From NCBI RefSeq assembly GCF_020523605.1, contig NZ_JAJAQI010000010.1, positions 62,001 to 126,000 of the forward strand: DNA of 64,000 bases, in the 5' to 3' direction. Origin of the DNA: Roseicella aerolata (GTDB lineage Bacteria; Pseudomonadota; Alphaproteobacteria; Acetobacterales; Acetobacteraceae). Below are positions 26,988-36,478 of this stretch, one piece after another; the stretch's first letter is position 1; the number at the start of each line of letters is the position of its first letter. The notes beneath the pieces are model-generated. The model was not told the origin of the DNA. It ran no database searches and saw nothing but the letters and a program-made list of their open reading frames with translations. Made by a program: the position numbers and the translations under genes.

Positions 26988-28151
26988 TCAGCGCGCCCGC
27001 GCCGCCGCCAGGAAGGCCGCCGCGCCGAGCAGCGCAAGCCCGGCCAGCAGCCAGGGCACCGGCCCGTAGCCGCCCGCGCCTTCCCAGATCAGCGCGATCA
27101 GCACCGGCGCGGCGGTCCGCGGCAGCACGGTCGCCACGCTCAGCGCGCCGGTGATGGTGCCATAGCCCTCGCGCCCCAGGATCTCGGCGACGCCTGCGGC
27201 GCGCACGATGGTCATCAGCCCATCCGCGATCGCCCAGCACAGGGCGTAGAGCACCAGCCAGCCGAGATCCGGCGGCGCCAGCGCCAGGACCAGCATGCCG
27301 AAGGGCGTCAGCAGGGTCGCCAGCCGCCCGACGCCGCGCATGGTCACCCGCCCGCCAAGGGAGAACAGCACCAGCCGCGCCGCCACCTGGAAGGGGCCGT
27401 GCAGCGCGACGACCAGCAGGACCGAGGCCTCGGGCAGCCCGCGCTCCCGCAGCAGCGGGATGGCATGGGCGCCCAGGCCGATGCCGATGAAGGCATGCGC
27501 CGCGAAGCAGGCGGCGAGGCCGAGGAAGGCCGGCCGCCGCACCGCCGCGCGCAGGCTGAAGCCGCCCTGCGTGGCGGTGGCCGCGCGCGGCGGTGCCGCC
27601 GGCAGCAGCCAGAGGGCGAGCAGGCCGGGGATCACCTGCAGGGCGGCCAGCGCCAGCAGCGCCCCGCGCCAGCCCAGGCCCGCGATCAGTGCGGCGCCGA
27701 GCGGGACGAAGACGGTGCCGGTGAAGCCGGTGATGAAGGTGATGCCGGTGATGGTTCGGTTCGGATCACGCGCCGCGGTCACCACCACCGCCATGGCCGG
27801 CCCCCAGAGCGCCGCGGCCTGCGCCAGCCCCATGCCGGCCCAGAGCGCCCAGTACAGCAGGAGGCTCTCCGTGGCCGACCACAGCGCCAGCAGCGCCGCG
27901 CCGAGCCAGGCACCCCAGGCCAGCATCCGCCGCCCGCCATGCCGGTCCACATGCTGCCCGACGGGAACGGCGGCGAGGCCGGAGACGAGCAGGGCGAGGG
28001 TCAGCCCGGCATTGATCTCCGCCCGCGACCAGCCGAGTTCCGCCTCCATCGGCGCGCCGAAGAGCGGGAAGACGGAGAAGAGGGTGCCCCAGCCGATGGT
28101 CTGCCCGATGGCGATGCAGAGGAGGAGGCGGGTATCGGCGGACCAGCTCAA
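26988..28151 (-). CDS. Major facilitator superfamily transporter
   Basis: 387 residues with about 12 hydrophobic segments. The loop after helix 2 has the MFS motif A variant GQHVDRHGGRRML (about 64-76). The only suitable start is TTG 28151 (encoding MSWSADTRLLLCIAIGQTIG), since no ATG or GTG precedes the first helix in frame; an unusual start. The substrate cannot be read from sequence, and neighbours give no clue. Confidence 0.85.
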   Translation of the reverse strand: MSWSADTRLLLCIAIGQTIGWGTLFSVFPLFGAPMEAELGWSRAEINAGLTLALLVSGLAAVPVGQHVDRHGGRRMLAWGAWLGAALLALWSATESLLLYWALWAGMGLAQAAALWGPAMAVVVTAARDPNRTITGITFITGFTGTVFVPLGAALIAGLGWRGALLALAALQVIPGLLALWLLPAAPPRAATATQGGFSLRAAVRRPAFLGLAACFAAHAFIGIGLGAHAIPLLRERGLPEASVLLVVALHGPFQVAARLVLFSLGGRVTMRGVGRLATLLTPFGMLVLALAPPDLGWLVLYALCWAIADGLMTIVRAAGVAEILGREGYGTITGALSVATVLPRTAAPVLIALIWEGAGGYGPVPWLLAGLALLGAAAFLAAARAR

Positions 28152-28233
28152 GGGATGGCGGTCCGCATAAAGGGGCCTGCCGGTCTGGAAGGGGCATGGG
28201 GCGAGCCCGTATGGCCAGGCCTCATGCCTCGCT

Positions 28234-28263
28234 CATGACATGCTGGCGCATGTTGTCATGCCT
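28234..28263. repeat. Possible diverged copy D of repeat module 1
   Basis: CATGACATGC (28234-28243), TGGC, then GCATGT and TGTCATG form a hairpin followed by CCTC. It aligns with module 1 at 53305-53336 through ATGCTGGCGCAT and the trailing CCTC. It lies between MFS and nadK, both minus strand. Confidence 0.4.
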
Positions 28264-28371
28264 CAAACGCCGGCGGCCCTCCGGGCCTTGGTTTCGCGGC
28301 CCTTGCCGTGGCATGCCTTCGCGCGCTCGGCCCGGTCCGCGGGCCGCAGGTCGGGACGTCATAGCCAGTGA

Positions 28372-29193
28372 TCAGACGGTAAACTGTTCCGCGATGATTC
28401 GCTCGGACAGCCCATGGTCCGGGTCGAAGAGCAGGGTCAGGCTCACCCCCCGGTCCTCCCGCACCTCCACCCGGCGGACATCGCGCACCTCGGTATAGTC
28501 GGCCACGGCCGCGACCGGCCGCTTCTCTGCCTCCAGGATCTCGAACACCACCTCAGCCTCCCCCGGCAGCAGCGCGCCGCGCCAGCGCCGCGGGCGGAAG
28601 GCGGAGATCGGGGTCAGCGGCAGCAGGTTGGCGCCCAGCGGCACGATCGGCCCATGCGCCGAGAGGTTGTAGGCGGTGCTCCCCGCCGGGGTGGAGACCA
28701 GCACGCCATCGCAGATCAACTCCGGCAGCCGTACCTTGCCATCCACCAGGATGCGCACCTTGGCGGCCTGGCGCGTCTCCCGCAGCAGGGAGACCTCGTT
28801 GATCGCCAGCGCCTCGGCGACGCCGCCGATCTCGGTGCTGGCGCGCATGCGCAAGGGGTGCAGCACGGCGGCCTGCGCCGCGGCCAGCCGCTCCTCCAGC
28901 CCGTCCTCCCGGAACTCGTTCATCAGGAAGCCGACGCTGCCGCAATTCATCCCATAGACCGGGATGTTGTGGCCGAGCCAGCGGTGCTGCGTCTCCAGCA
29001 TGCAGCCATCGCCGCCGAGCGAGACGATGGCCGCCGCCTGCTCCGTCGGCACCTCCCCGTAGCGCGCCACCAGCCTTGCCTTGGCGGCGCGCGCCACCTG
29101 CGTCGCCGCCGCGTGGAAGGCGATGCGGCCGCGGACATCCTCGGGCCGCAGCGGCGCGGGCTGCGGAAAGGGCAGGGGGGTGATGTCGTTCAC
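28372..29193 (-). CDS. nadK: NAD kinase
   Basis: 273 residues from GTG 29193, 7 bases after the nitrilase stop. It phosphorylates NAD to NADP. Motifs: SLGGDGCML (GGDG at 60-63), [22 protein letters not shown], and [18 protein letters not shown]. The family normally begins just before the nucleotide domain, so longer forms that read through the 27-bp repeats are unlikely. Confidence 0.93.
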   Translation of the reverse strand: MNDITPLPFPQPAPLRPEDVRGRIAFHAAATQVARAAKARLVARYGEVPTEQAAAIVSLGGDGCMLETQHRWLGHNIPVYGMNCGSVGFLMNEFREDGLEERLAAAQAAVLHPLRMRASTEIGGVAEALAINEVSLLRETRQAAKVRILVDGKVRLPELICDGVLVSTPAGSTAYNLSAHGPIVPLGANLLPLTPISAFRPRRWRGALLPGEAEVVFEILEAEKRPVAAVADYTEVRDVRRVEVREDRGVSLTLLFDPDHGLSERIIAEQFTV

Positions 29194-29200
29194 GCGGCGC

Positions 29201-30181
29201 TCACGGCGCGACCGGCCTGCCAGCGCGATCGGGATCCACGCGCCGGGCGGCAGCATCGGGATCCACGCGCCGGGCGGCGCCATCGGGATCCACACGCCTG
29301 GCGGCAGCATCGGGATCCACGCGCCTCGCGGCGCCATCGAGATCCACGCGCCTCGCGGCGCGATGCTCCAGCACCGGCATGTCCCGCCGCACCCGCGCCG
29401 TCACCGCCCGGTCGATCCGCGCCGTCGCCCAGCCGATGCCGTCCGAGACCTTGGCCACCACATGCCCCCAAGGGTCGGCCACCAGCGAATGGCCATAGAC
29501 CGAGCGCGCCGCCCCCCGCTCCTCATACTGGCCGGAGGAGGCGGCGGCGAGGATCCAGCACTGGCTCTCGATCGCCCGCGCCCGCATCAGGACCTCCCAA
29601 TGGTCCTTGCCGGTCTGGAGCGTGAAGTTGGAGGGCACGAAGATCGCCTCTGCCCCCAGTCTGCGCAGCGCCAGGTACTGCTCGGCGAAGCGGATGTCGT
29701 AGCAGATGGTGCAGCCGAAGGTGATGCCGCCCGCATCGAAGGTCACAAGCCGGTCGCCCGCGCCGTAGAGCGCGCTCTCGCGATAGCCGGTGCCGTCCGG
29801 GCCGGTGATGTCGAAAAGGTGGATCTTGCGGTAGCGGGCGATCTCCCGACCCTCGGGGTCGAAGACAAGGGTTGTGTTGAACAGCTTCTCCCCGCCATCC
29901 TCGATGATCGAGCCGCCATGGACATGGATGCCATGGGTCCGGGCGAGGCCGCGCAACAGCTCATAGGCCGGCCCGCCCGGCTCGCCGGAGCCCTCGGGCG
30001 GCAAAATCTCCGCCGCCGCGCGCCGGCTGTCCCGCCCGCCGCCCAGATTGGTCCAGGTCTCGGGCAGGGTGACGAGGTTCGGCCGGTCGGCCTCGACCGC
30101 CGCCTCGATCAGGCGGCGCGCCTGGTCGAGATTCGCCGCCTTGTCCGAGCCCTGGTTCATCTGGATGACGCTGACGCGCAT
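29201..30181 (-). CDS. Nitrilase-family amidohydrolase with a repeat-encoded tail
   Basis: 326 residues from ATG 30181. The Glu-Lys-Cys triad is complete: Glu41 (TLPETW), Lys119 (RYRKIHLFD) and Cys160 (TICYDIRF). The closest characterised relatives of this type are Nit1/Nit2 amidases such as deaminated glutathione amidase. The catalytic domain ends by about residue 273. Residues 275-319 are five copies of a 9-residue unit ([10 protein letters not shown]), encoded by a 27-bp tandem repeat, then AGRPVAP. The tail is basic and acidic by turns and looks like a recent expansion, not part of the fold. nadK starts 7 bases downstream. Confidence 0.9.
   Translation of the reverse strand: MRVSVIQMNQGSDKAANLDQARRLIEAAVEADRPNLVTLPETWTNLGGGRDSRRAAAEILPPEGSGEPGGPAYELLRGLARTHGIHVHGGSIIEDGGEKLFNTTLVFDPEGREIARYRKIHLFDITGPDGTGYRESALYGAGDRLVTFDAGGITFGCTICYDIRFAEQYLALRRLGAEAIFVPSNFTLQTGKDHWEVLMRARAIESQCWILAAASSGQYEERGAARSVYGHSLVADPWGHVVAKVSDGIGWATARIDRAVTARVRRDMPVLEHRAARRVDLDGAARRVDPDAAARRVDPDGAARRVDPDAAARRVDPDRAGRPVAP
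29231..29365. repeat. 27-bp tandem repeat, five units
   Basis: Units begin at 29231, 29258, 29285, 29312 and 29339 on the plus strand, each starting GGGATCCAC (GAGATCCAC in the last). They differ at only a few positions. The period is a multiple of 3, so copy-number change keeps the nitrilase frame. No spacers are present, so this is a minisatellite and not CRISPR. Confidence 0.92.
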
Positions 30182-30267
30182 GCGAGCCGATCCTCCCAAT
30201 ACCGGGCACTCAACCCTGCCGGCGCGGCCGGGGCAAGGCAGGCATGGCCGCGGCCCGCCGGGGGGCC

Positions 30268-30657
30268 TCAGCGCCGGCGGTCGCCCGGCCAGTCCAGCCG
30301 CGGCTCGGCGCGGCCGCCGCGCGGGCTCTCCGGCCAGGCGGGCGGCGGCGGGACGGGGGGCGAGACGCGCGGCGCCTCCTCCACCGCCCGGCTGCGGCCG
30401 GGCAGGTCCACCCAGTCATCGGCCGCGGCCCGGCGCGGCGCGCCGGAGAGCTGCAGCGACAGGCTGCGGATCTCGGCCTGGATCTCGTCGAGCTGCGCCT
30501 CGATCGAATCGAGCCGGCCCTTCAGCCCGAAGACGCTGAAGGGCATCAGCAGATAGGCAAGGCCGGCGAGCAGGAGGAGAAGCAGGGCGAGCAACCCCGT
30601 CCACTCCGGCAGGCCAGGGATGGCGAGCCGCGATGCGAGCTCCTGCAACAGGCCCAT
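30268..30657 (-). CDS. Small membrane-anchored coiled-coil protein
   Basis: 129 residues. One hydrophobic helix (LLALLLLLLAGLAYLLM, about 22-38), then a short coiled coil (about 47-70: LDSIEAQLDEIQAEIRSLSL) and a proline-rich, probably disordered tail. The function is unknown. Codon bias is strong. It lies between moaA and the nitrilase gene, same strand, with gaps of about 87 bases on each side. Confidence 0.6.
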   Translation of the reverse strand: MGLLQELASRLAIPGLPEWTGLLALLLLLLAGLAYLLMPFSVFGLKGRLDSIEAQLDEIQAEIRSLSLQLSGAPRRAAADDWVDLPGRSRAVEEAPRVSPPVPPPPAWPESPRGGRAEPRLDWPGDRRR

Positions 30658-30745
30658 GGGGCAATCACCTCGGCTGTCACCCCGCGGGAGAGGGCGGGGC
30701 GCTGCAATGATAGGGCATCCGGCCGGGACGGCTGCCCCGGCGGCG

Positions 30746-31738
30746 TCAGCCGCCGGTCACGCTCATGTGCCGGCCGACCGCGGGGCGGTTATGGCGACGG
30801 TCGATGATGAAGTCATGGCCTTTCGGCTTCCGGGCGATCGCCGCCTCGATCGCGGCCCTGAGCGCCGCGTCGTCCACCGAGGGGTCGCGCAGCAGCGGGC
30901 GGAAATCCGCCGCATCCTCCTGGCCCAGGCACATGTAGAGCGTGCCGGTGCAGGTGAGCCTGACGCGGTTGCAGCTTTCGCAGAAATTATGGGTCATCGG
31001 CGTGATGAAGCCGATGCGCCGCCCCGTCTCCCTCACCGTGTAGTACCGGGCGGGCCCGCCGGTGCGGTAATCCGTGTCCTCCAGCGTCCAGTGCTCGCGC
31101 AGCCGCGAGCGGACGAGGGAGAGCGGCAGGTACTGGTCCGTGCGGTCCTCGTTGATCTCGCCCATCGGCATGGTCTCGATCAGGCAGAGGTCGAAGCCAT
31201 GCTCGCCGCACCAGGCCAGCAGGCGGTCATACTCACCCTCATTCACGCCCTTGAGCGCGACGGCGTTGATCTTGATGGCGAGTCCCGCCGCCTTGGCGGC
31301 GAAGATGCCGTCCAGCGTCTTCTCGATCTCGCCCCAGCGGGTCAGCGCCTTGAAGGTGGCCGGGTCCAGCGTGTCGAGCGAGACATTGATGCGCCGGACG
31401 CCCGCCGCATACAGATCCCCCGCCATATGGGCGAGCTGGGTGCCGTTGGTGGTGACCGTCAGCTCTCTGAGCCCGCCAGCTCCTATGCGGCCGCCGAGGC
31501 TGCGGAAGAGGGAGATCACGTTCTTCCGCACCAGCGGCTCGCCGCCCGTGAGGCGGATCTTCTCGACGCCAAGCCCGATGAAGGCACCGCAGAGCCGGTC
31601 CAGCTCCTCGAGCGTCAGCACCTCCCGCTTCGGCAGGAAGGTCATGTCCTCCGCCATGCAGTAGACGCAGCGGAGGTCGCAGCGATCGGTCACCGAGACG
31701 CGGAGGTAGGAGATCCGCCGGCCGAACGGATCGATCAT
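30746..31738 (-). CDS. moaA: GTP 3',8-cyclase (molybdenum cofactor synthesis)
   Basis: 330 residues from ATG 31738; ATG 31747 is an alternative. A radical SAM enzyme that rearranges GTP in the first step of molybdopterin synthesis. The SAM cluster is held by Cys20, Cys24 and Cys27 (CDLRCVYC), the second cluster by [19 protein letters not shown] near residue 255, and the C-terminal Gly-Gly needed for activity is present (VTGG). moaC and other partners are not adjacent. Confidence 0.96.
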   Translation of the reverse strand: MIDPFGRRISYLRVSVTDRCDLRCVYCMAEDMTFLPKREVLTLEELDRLCGAFIGLGVEKIRLTGGEPLVRKNVISLFRSLGGRIGAGGLRELTVTTNGTQLAHMAGDLYAAGVRRINVSLDTLDPATFKALTRWGEIEKTLDGIFAAKAAGLAIKINAVALKGVNEGEYDRLLAWCGEHGFDLCLIETMPMGEINEDRTDQYLPLSLVRSRLREHWTLEDTDYRTGGPARYYTVRETGRRIGFITPMTHNFCESCNRVRLTCTGTLYMCLGQEDAADFRPLLRDPSVDDAALRAAIEAAIARKPKGHDFIIDRRHNRPAVGRHMSVTGG

Positions 31739-31863
31739 GGACGGCATTCCCCGACAGGAAGTGGACGCTTCCGGCCCATTTGGTCCCCAACCCCCTGGCG
31801 CCGCAAGTCCCCCGGGCCGGCCCGGGGCGCGGGGCAGCCCCCCTGCCAGGGCGGGACCCGCGG

Positions 31864-32040
31864 TCAATGTTCCGGCTCGATCACCTCCAGCTCCACCACG
31901 GCGGCATTGATCAGCAGCTTGCCGGCATGCTCGAAATTCACGGTGATCCGGTCGCCGATGACGGACTGGACCTGGCCTTCGCCCCAATCCGGCCGCTCCG
32001 GATGGCGCACGCGCATGCCGGGTTCGATGAGGCTTGGCAC
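31864..32040 (-). CDS. DUF3553 family small protein
   Basis: 58 residues from GTG 32040, with AGGGAAGA upstream. The sequence [20 protein letters not shown]...[10 protein letters not shown] matches the small DUF3553 family of alphaproteobacteria, which resembles an SH3-like barrel of the CarD/UvrD-tail type. No function is established. Divergent from chpT. Confidence 0.8.
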   Translation of the reverse strand: MPSLIEPGMRVRHPERPDWGEGQVQSVIGDRITVNFEHAGKLLINAAVVELEVIEPEH

Positions 32041-32230
32041 GGGTCTTCCCTGTTCCGTGTGTTGCGTAAGCGGTTCGTTAATGGCCTTTATTCTAGACCG
32101 GATCGCCGGCCGGACCGAATGCGCCAGCATCCGGCGCCGGAGAGTGTCACCCACCCGCCGCTGCTGCCGGCGGCGTTCGCGGCCGAACGCCCTCTGCCGC
32201 AGCCGGCCCCGCGCCTGACAGGACCGGCCG

Positions 32231-32842
32231 ATGCGCCTGGATGCCCAGCTTGCCCGCCTCCTCTCCGCCCGGCTGTGCCATGATCTCGGCGGCGCGGTCG
32301 GCACGCTGTCCGGGACGCTCGACCTGGCGGGTGAGGGCGATGCGGAGATGCTCGGCCTCGCGCGGGATACCGCGGCCGGGCTGCGGGAGCGGCTGCGGCT
32401 CTATGCCGCCGCCTGGGGCGGGGCCGCGGAGGATGCCGATGGCGAGAGCCTCGCCCGGCTGCTGCGGAGCGCGCCTGCCTCGCCGCGCGTGCGCTTCCGG
32501 CTCGACCACCTGGCCGCGGGCGGGCTGCTGCCCGCCATCCTGGTGCCGCTGGCGCTGAACGCGGCGCTGCTCGGCGCGGAAGCCCTGCCGCGCGGCGGCA
32601 CGGTCACGCTGGCTGGCTCGGCCGAGGACGGGCTGGTGGTCTGCCCGGAGGGGCATGGCGCCAGCTGGCCGGCCGGGCTGCTGGCCCTGCTCGGCGGCGG
32701 CCTGGCGGAGGCGCTGCAGGCAGGGCCGCGCCGCGTGGTCGCGCCGCTGCTGCTCGCCCTGGCGACGGAGGCGGGCTGGACGGTCTCGCTCGCCCATGGC
32801 GCAGCCGGGGGCGTGCCGCCCCTGCTGCTCGGCCCGGCCTGA
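32231..32842 (+). CDS. chpT: Histidine phosphotransferase, ChpT family
   Basis: 203 residues. The N-terminal dimerisation helix has ARLCHDLGGAVGTLSGTLDL, with the phospho-accepting His near residue 17, as in ChpT; the C-terminal part is a degenerate ATPase-like domain without nucleotide-binding motifs. ChpT carries phosphate from CckA to CtrA and CpdR. Here it sits directly before the chemotaxis operon, and a CtrA homologue follows that operon. Confidence 0.82.
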   Translation: MRLDAQLARLLSARLCHDLGGAVGTLSGTLDLAGEGDAEMLGLARDTAAGLRERLRLYAAAWGGAAEDADGESLARLLRSAPASPRVRFRLDHLAAGGLLPAILVPLALNAALLGAEALPRGGTVTLAGSAEDGLVVCPEGHGASWPAGLLALLGGGLAEALQAGPRRVVAPLLLALATEAGWTVSLAHGAAGGVPPLLLGPA

Positions 32843-32985
32843 GCCTCGTCCGCTTTACCGAATCTTCGTCCCCGCCGCGCCACTGTGCCGCCCACGCCCC
32901 GAAGGTGGCCGCGGCCCAGGCCCGGCGCCCGCCAGGGCCCTGCAACGCGGCATGCCCGGGCCGGGCATCGGAGCGAGGGACAAGG

Positions 32986-35568
32986 ATGGACGACCTGCTC
33001 GCTGACTTCCTGACCGAAACGCATGAGGGGCTGGTCGCACTGGACGCGGCGCTGGTGCGGCTGGAGCGCGCGCCCGAGGATGCCGCGACCCTCTCCGAGG
33101 TCTTCCGGATCGTCCACACCATCAAGGGCACCTGCGGCTTCCTCGGCCTGTCGCGGCTGGAGGCGGTGGCGCATGCCGCCGAGAACCTCCTCGGCCGCTA
33201 CCGGGACGGCACGCGGGCGGTGACGCAGCAGGGCGTCTCGCTGATTCTCGGCGCGCTCGACCGCATCCGCGCCATTGTGGTGGGGCTCGAGGCGACGGGC
33301 GCCGAGCCGGCGGGCGAGGACGCGCCGCTGATCGCGCAGCTCAATGCCGAGGCAGAGGGGGCCGAGGCAGAGGGGGCCGAGGCGGACGGGCATGCCACGG
33401 CCCCGCCCGGGCCGGCGGCGATCGAGACCGATGAGCCGGAGGCCGGGCCCCTGCCGGAGCCCGTGCGCGCGGCCCCCCCGGCCCCGGCCGGGGCGGAGCC
33501 GGAGATGGCGCCGGCCGGCGGCGCCACGCCGCCGCAGACCATCCGCGTCTCGGTCGATGTGCTGGAAGACCTGATGATGCTGGTCTCCGAGCTGGTGCTC
33601 ACCCGCAACCAGCTTCTCCAGCTCGCCCGCAGCCAGGGCGACAGCGCCTTCGCCGTGCCGCTGCAGCGCCTCTCGCACATCACCACCGACCTGCAGGAGG
33701 GGGTGATGAAGACGCGCATGCAGCCGATCGGCAATGCCTGGGCGAAGCTGCCGCGCCTGGTGCGCGACCTCGGCGTCGAACTCGGCAAGAAGATCGCGCT
33801 CGAGATGCGCGGTGCCGAGACCGAGCTGGACCGCCAGGTGCTGGAGCTGATCAAGGACCCGCTGACCCATATGGTCCGCAACAGCGCGGATCACGGGCTG
33901 GAGCGGCCGGAGGAGCGGCTGGCGGCGGGCAAGCCCGAGACCGGCCGCATCATGCTGAAGGCGCGGCATGAGGGCGGGCACATCATCATCGAGATCGGCG
34001 ATGACGGCCGTGGCCTCAATGCCGAGCGGATCCGCCAGAAGGTCCTTGCCCAGGGCCTGGCGACCGAGGCCGAGCTGGCCGGGATGCCGGAGCGGGAGAT
34101 CCACCGCTTCATCTTCCGGCCCGGCTTCTCCACCGCCGCCGCCGTCACCGCCGTTTCCGGCCGCGGGGTCGGGATGGATGTGGTGAAGACGAACATGGAG
34201 CGGATCGGCGGCACCATCGACATCCGCTCGCGCGAAGGCCTTGGCACCGCCTTCGTCATCAAGATCCCCCTCACGCTCGCCATCGTCTCCGCCCTGATCG
34301 TGGAGGCCGGCGGCGAGCGCTTCGCCATCCCGCAGATCGGCGTGGTGGAGCTGGTGCGCGTCGGCGGGGAGGGCACGGCGCAGCTCGAGCGCATCAAGGA
34401 CGCGCCGGTGCTGCGGCTGCGGGACCGGCTGTTGCCGCTGGTCAACCTCGCCGCGCTGCTGCGGCTCGAGCCGAAGGGCGAGGAGGCGAGCGGCTTCGTC
34501 GTGGTGACCCAGGTGGGTGGGCATGTCTTCGGCATCATCGTCGACCGGGTCTTCGACACGGAGGAGATCGTGGTGAAGCCGGTGGCGCCGATCCTGCGCC
34601 ACGTGACCATGTTCGGCGGCAACACCATCCTGGGCGATGGCAGCGTCATCATGATCCTCGATCCCAACGGGATCGCGCGCGCGACCGGTCTCGGCGCCGA
34701 GACCGGAGAGGTGGAGCCGGAGCGGGAGCCGGGACGCCCGGCGCATCTCCTGCAGTCGGATGCGAGCACGGCGCTGCTGCTCTTCCGCGCCGGCGACGCG
34801 GCGCCGAAGGCGGTGCCGCTCGGCCTGGTCGCGCGGCTGGAGGTGGTGGAGCGGGAGCGCATCGAGAGCGCGGGCGGAATGCCGCTGGTGCAGTATCGCG
34901 GCCGGCTGATGCCGCTGGTCCCGCTCTCCGGCCACTGGGATGCCGGGATGGCGCCGGCGCGCCAGCCGGTGCTTGTCTTCAGCGATGGCGATCGCGCCAT
35001 GGGACTGATGGTCGATGAGATCCTCGACGTGGTCGAGGCGCGGCTGACGGTGGATGCGGCCGGCGAGCGGCCGGGCTATCTCGGCAGCGTGGTGGTCGCC
35101 GGCCGGGTGACCGAGCTGCTGGACACCGCCTGGTGGCTGCGCCAGGGGGGGGAGGACTGGTTCGGCGCGGCGGCGCGGGCGGAAGGCGCGGGGCGGCGCG
35201 TCCTGCTGGTCGAGGACAGCGCCTTCTTCCGCAGCCTCGTCGTCCCGGCCCTGGGCGCGGCCGGCTATGTCGTGACCGCCGTCGCGGATGCCGAGGAGGC
35301 GCTGCGGCTGCGCGATGCCGGCGCCGGCTTCGACGCAATCGTCTCCGATATCACCATGCCGGGCATGGATGGCTATGCGCTGGCGCGGGCGCTGCGGGAC
35401 GGCGGGCCCTGGTGCGGCCTGCCGCTGATCGCGCTCACCGGCCGTGCCGGGCCCGAGGATATCGAGCGTGGGCGGGAGGCCGGCTTCACCGACTACGTGG
35501 CGAAATTCGACCGGGCGGCGCTGCTGGAGAGTCTGGGCCAGTGCATCACGGCGCCGGTCGAAGCCTGA
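32986..35568 (+). CDS. cheA: Hybrid chemotaxis kinase CheA with C-terminal receiver domain
   Basis: 860 residues from ATG 32986, behind GAGGGACAAGG. Domains: Hpt (about 1-105; His44 in VHTIKGTCGFLG), an acidic Ala/Glu/Pro linker, dimerisation (about 185-250), ATPase with HMVRNSADHGLE, GDDGRGLN and GRGVGMDVVK, CheW-like, a second CheW-like region (about 590-720), and a receiver domain (about 738-860) with Asp788 in SDITMPGMDG. The REC fusion and second CheW-like part distinguish it from E. coli CheA and suggest an internal phosphate sink. There is no CheB/CheY-binding P2 domain that I can recognise. Confidence 0.93.
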   Translation: MDDLLADFLTETHEGLVALDAALVRLERAPEDAATLSEVFRIVHTIKGTCGFLGLSRLEAVAHAAENLLGRYRDGTRAVTQQGVSLILGALDRIRAIVVGLEATGAEPAGEDAPLIAQLNAEAEGAEAEGAEADGHATAPPGPAAIETDEPEAGPLPEPVRAAPPAPAGAEPEMAPAGGATPPQTIRVSVDVLEDLMMLVSELVLTRNQLLQLARSQGDSAFAVPLQRLSHITTDLQEGVMKTRMQPIGNAWAKLPRLVRDLGVELGKKIALEMRGAETELDRQVLELIKDPLTHMVRNSADHGLERPEERLAAGKPETGRIMLKARHEGGHIIIEIGDDGRGLNAERIRQKVLAQGLATEAELAGMPEREIHRFIFRPGFSTAAAVTAVSGRGVGMDVVKTNMERIGGTIDIRSREGLGTAFVIKIPLTLAIVSALIVEAGGERFAIPQIGVVELVRVGGEGTAQLERIKDAPVLRLRDRLLPLVNLAALLRLEPKGEEASGFVVVTQVGGHVFGIIVDRVFDTEEIVVKPVAPILRHVTMFGGNTILGDGSVIMILDPNGIARATGLGAETGEVEPEREPGRPAHLLQSDASTALLLFRAGDAAPKAVPLGLVARLEVVERERIESAGGMPLVQYRGRLMPLVPLSGHWDAGMAPARQPVLVFSDGDRAMGLMVDEILDVVEARLTVDAAGERPGYLGSVVVAGRVTELLDTAWWLRQGGEDWFGAAARAEGAGRRVLLVEDSAFFRSLVVPALGAAGYVVTAVADAEEALRLRDAGAGFDAIVSDITMPGMDGYALARALRDGGPWCGLPLIALTGRAGPEDIERGREAGFTDYVAKFDRAALLESLGQCITAPVEA
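33346..33390. repeat. 15-bp tandem repeat in the cheA linker
   Basis: Three tandem units (33346, 33361, 33376), the first two identical, encoding AEAEG-AEAEG-AEADG in the disordered linker between Hpt and the dimerisation domain. In frame, so length may vary without loss of function. Confidence 0.85.
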
Positions 35569-35588
35569 GCGAGGGGAGAGAGAGAGCA

Positions 35589-36080
35589 ATGCAGCAGAGC
35601 ATAGCCGCCACGGCCCGCGCCCCCATCGTTCCCCCTGCCCGCGGCCCTGCCGAGGCGGCCGAGGAGGTCTTCCTGACGCTCACTGTGGCCGGCCAGCTCT
35701 GCGGCGTGCCGGTGCTCACGGTGCGCGACGTGTTGGGGGTGCAGGCCATCACGCGCATCCCGCTGGCACCGAACGAGGTCGCGGGCAGCCTCAACCTGCG
35801 GGGCCGGATCGTGACCGCGATCGACCTTCGCCGCCGGCTCGGCCTGCCGCCGCGCGAGGCCGCCGGCGCAATGAGCGTGGTGGTGGAGCGCGAGGGGGAG
35901 CTCTACTCCCTGCTGGCCGATGAGGTCGGCGAGGTGTTGCCCCTGCCCTCGCGGGACCGCGCGCACAACCCGCCGACACTCGATCCGCTCTGGCGCGAGG
36001 TCTCGCGCGGCGTGCACCGCCTCGGCGACCGGCTCCTCATCCTGCTCGATGTGGAGCAGGTGCTGGCGATCGGCGCATGA
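35589..36080 (+). CDS. cheW: Chemotaxis coupling protein CheW
   Basis: 163 residues. The CheW beta-barrel domain (about 25-160) has FLTLTVAGQLCGVPVLTVRDVLG and SLNLRGRIVTAIDLRRRLGL. The first 22 residues form an extra Pro/Ala leader. It links receptors to CheA; no receptor gene is in the window. It follows cheA by 20 bases and overlaps cheY by 4 (ATGA). Confidence 0.93.
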   Translation: MQQSIAATARAPIVPPARGPAEAAEEVFLTLTVAGQLCGVPVLTVRDVLGVQAITRIPLAPNEVAGSLNLRGRIVTAIDLRRRLGLPPREAAGAMSVVVEREGELYSLLADEVGEVLPLPSRDRAHNPPTLDPLWREVSRGVHRLGDRLLILLDVEQVLAIGA

Positions 36081-36478
36081 GCCTGGCGGGGGCAGCGCCC
36101 GCGACCTGCCTGGTCGTGGATGACAGCCGCGTGGTGCGCAAGGCGGCGCGGCGGATCGTCGAGCGGTTCGGCTTCACGGTGCGGGAGGCGGAGGACGGCG
36201 CGCAGGCGCTCGCGGCCTGCCGCGAGGCCCTGCCGGATGCCGTGCTGCTGGACTGGAACATGCCGGTGATGGACGGCATCACCTTCCTCCGTGCCGCGCG
36301 CGCGGAATTCGGGCCGGACCGGCCGGTGGTGGTGCTCTGCACAACCGAGGCGGCGCTCGACCGCATCATCGAGGCGCTGGAGGCCGGCGCGCAGGAATAC
36401 ATCATGAAGCCCTTCGACGAGGCGATCCTGCAGGACAAATTCGCCCAGGCCGGGCTGCTGCCAGGGACCACGACGTGA
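36077..36478 (+). CDS. cheY: Chemotaxis response regulator CheY
   Basis: 133 residues, a single receiver domain. Acidic pair DD at 15-16, phosphorylated Asp59 (LLDWNMPVMDG), and Lys in IMKPFDE. Phospho-CheY normally binds the flagellar switch. Overlaps cheW and cheB. Confidence 0.92.
   Translation: MSLAGAAPATCLVVDDSRVVRKAARRIVERFGFTVREAEDGAQALAACREALPDAVLLDWNMPVMDGITFLRAARAEFGPDRPVVVLCTTEAALDRIIEALEAGAQEYIMKPFDEAILQDKFAQAGLLPGTTT

Noticed and set aside
29231-29365. Direct repeats as a CRISPR array
   Set aside because: The 27-bp units are contiguous with no spacers, lie in a coding sequence, and no cas gene is present.
32401-35589. Minus-strand open frame of over 1000 codons
   Set aside because: Antisense to chpT and cheA, both with full family motifs.
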